Of a DNA stretch of 30,762 bases, positions 29,392 through 30,762 are shown piece after piece; the stretch's first letter is position 1, and each line of letters opens with the position of its first letter. A program made the position numbers and the translations under genes. Below the pieces are notes generated by a model. The model was not told the origin of the DNA, did no database searches, and was given only the letters and a program-made list of their open reading frames with translations. This DNA comes from Pleurotus ostreatus/Saccharomyces cerevisiae fusant (taxonomy: Eukaryota; Opisthokonta): the NCBI GenBank assembly GCA_024196135.1, contig JAMQCK010000289.1, forward strand, positions 1-30,762, written 5' to 3'.

Positions 29392-29727
29392 GTATACCAT
29401 ATATTGGTTTGTGAGGGTAGTAGGTAACGACAGTGAAGCAATGCCAGCACTGGAGGTCATGAAGCATGTACATTACACAGCTAGGCGCCTCCGCTGTAGG
29501 GGATTGCGGCGAAGCAGGGGGGTATTAGATACAGTCATAGTATACGAGGCCAAAACCCATAAGAAACCTAAGGCTACAGTTGATGAGTACGAGTGTCAAT
29601 GTGAGAGTCAATGAGAATGCAGAAGATTAGTAGAGCGTATGAGTGTCGTTTGGTCGTGAGTGAGGCGTTTGGGAAGCGCGTTTTGAGTCATCGTCAATGT
29701 CGAATGTGAATGGGCGGTCGTGGACGC
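29392..29727. other. Convergent 3' region, 336 bp
   Basis: This is the shared 3' space between the small plus-strand gene and the BTG-domain gene (-). An 80-codon frame at 29372-29614 has no domain and overlaps the end of the small gene. I see no other feature. Confidence 0.45.
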
Positions 29728-30609
29728 TCAGGCGCGGGCAGCACGGGGGCCGCCGCCGAGCATGACACCGCCGGAGAGAACAGTGGTCTTGCCACCATCG
29801 TAAGGGGTAACATCCTTCTTGCTGTGGTCCACGTAGACACGCGCCTGGCGGGCACGCTCCCTGCGAGACATGGTCTGCGAGCGACCGCTGGCCGCGCTGG
29901 AAATGTAGCTCGTCGCGGACGAAACTGCAGATGCAGCGGAGAAGCCAGAGCTCGAGTTGGAGGACCGCGAGCTGCTGCGAGAGTGGGTCGAGAGCGGCGA
30001 GCTCGAGCGCGCCTGCGGGCGCGGGAGGGGCAGCTCCCACGAGGGGGCAGCAACCTCGCCCGCGATCATCGCGAACAATTCCTCGGCCTCGTGCGCGTCG
30101 CGCTCCGAGACACGCTGCGCGAAGGTCTTGCGCTGGGCGTCGATCGCGGCCTGCATGTTGGCAGCGTGCAGGCGGACAGAGTCCATGGACGACGTCTTGC
30201 AGTGGTGGGTGGCGAGGGTGGACTGATCGGCCCAGACGGTGACGACCTGAGCGCCCGGGGTGCCACGCTTGCCGAAGGAGAGGGACACGAGGCCGGGGTC
30301 GACGAAGAGGTCGAACTCGCGACCGCCGAGGAGGCCGACCCAATCGAACCACTGGACGCCTGAGTCAAGGCACGCCTGGTAGATGCAGCGAGGCGGGAGG
30401 CAGCCCGGGGAGAGCGTGAGGGAGCGACGGCCGCTACCGCTGCGCGGCTCCGAGGGGTTCCACGTCGGGGCGTAGTACGCCGTGAGGCTAGCCTCGAGGA
30501 CGGTCTGCAGACGGGCTACAGTCGCCTGCGGGTACATGGCCGTGAGGGGACGGGTAAGGAAGGCAACAGCCTGGGCGACGGTGATGGCGATCGAGGTGTT
30601 GGAGGCCAT
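29728..30609 (-). CDS. BTG/Tob (anti-proliferative) domain protein
   Basis: In animals, BTG/Tob proteins recruit the CCR4-NOT deadenylase through the BTG domain and slow proliferation; fungal members are little studied. One uninterrupted exon gives 293 residues, in contrast to the intron-rich neighbours. The BTG domain covers about residues 1-125: an N-terminal helix bundle (VAQAVAFLTRPLTAMYP), then GRRSLTLSPGCLPPRCIYQ (~60-78) in the place of box-A 'GSAYRCIRI', and EFDLFVDPGLVSLSFGKRG (98-116), matching the 'LTLWVDPxEVSYRIGE' strand pair. The rest is low complexity: a Ser-rich stretch near 200-250, then a basic RRERARQARVYVDHSKKDVTPYDGGKTTVLSGGV end that looks conserved. I chose the ATG at 30609; an upstream in-frame ATG at 30678 would add 23 residues of unlikely composition. 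The family call is firm; the function in this fungus is inferred. Confidence 0.85.
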   Translation of the reverse strand: MASNTSIAITVAQAVAFLTRPLTAMYPQATVARLQTVLEASLTAYYAPTWNPSEPRSGSGRRSLTLSPGCLPPRCIYQACLDSGVQWFDWVGLLGGREFDLFVDPGLVSLSFGKRGTPGAQVVTVWADQSTLATHHCKTSSMDSVRLHAANMQAAIDAQRKTFAQRVSERDAHEAEELFAMIAGEVAAPSWELPLPRPQARSSSPLSTHSRSSSRSSNSSSGFSAASAVSSATSYISSAASGRSQTMSRRERARQARVYVDHSKKDVTPYDGGKTTVLSGGVMLGGGPRAARA

Positions 30610-30762
30610 TGTGGATTGAGTTGAATGCAAGGTTGGATGAGGTTTACGAGTGGTTGTGGGTGGCGAGAGTGTGAACAAAGTCGAAAGTGCTGAACCGACC
30701 GGCGATTCAAGCAGAGAACACGTGTAAGAAGGACGTTAACGACGTGGATAAGTGGCGAGGCG

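Noticed and set aside
1..30762. tRNA, rRNA, CRISPR or transposon sequences
   Set aside because: I looked for cloverleaf blocks, regularly spaced repeats, terminal inverted repeats and transposase or reverse-transcriptase motifs and saw none; a tRNA or covariance-model scan would be needed to exclude small RNAs.

Overview
The window looks like nuclear DNA of an agaricomycete fungus (Basidiomycota). Genes lie on both strands and are cut by many very short introns, mostly 46-60 nt with GT-AG ends and CTNAY-type branch sites. One gene is a fungus-specific FunK1 protein kinase, a family expanded in Agaricomycetes, and the exons are GC-rich. No bacterial-style operons, CRISPR arrays or insertion elements are visible. 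All gene models below were assembled by hand from splice signals, reading frame and conserved protein motifs. Every model closes in frame.

Layout. 1-1848 (+) is the 3' part of a Q/P/M-rich, prion-like protein, cut by the left edge. 2687-3793 (+) is a DinB-like four-helix protein. 4212-5731 (+) is the mitochondrial succinyl-CoA ligase beta subunit. 6207-8489 (+) is a class I histone deacetylase of the RPD3 type. 8846-11843 (+) is a FunK1 kinase. 11904-12957 (-) is translin-associated factor X, and it shares a 118-bp head-to-head promoter gap with a HIT-domain protein at 13076-13857 (+). 14201-21888 (-) is a 32-exon BLM10/PA200 proteasome activator of 2022 residues. 22122-23160 (-) is a nuclear protein that resembles RXT2 of the Rpd3L complex. 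23423-25075 (-) is a zinc-dependent polyol (sorbitol/xylitol-type) dehydrogenase. 25620-27152 (-) is mitochondrial biotin synthase. 28360-28726 (-) and 29102-29391 (+) are two small hypothetical genes. 29728-30609 (-) is a BTG/Tob-domain protein.

Functional threads. LSC2 and BIO2 are mitochondrial metabolic enzymes. RPD3 and the RXT2-like protein may belong to the same deacetylase complex. BLM10 is the largest gene and caps the 20S proteasome. TRAX keeps the acidic residues that form the C3PO nuclease site.

The most unusual points are splicing-level. The dehydrogenase has an apparent AT-AC intron with U2-type signals. BLM10 has a 6-nt internal exon and an 8-nt last exon, and the last exon restores its gate-opening C-terminus (YYA). 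Two introns are in frame and free of stop codons (FunK1 and dehydrogenase), so they are easily misread as coding. I did not find a wholly new multi-gene system.
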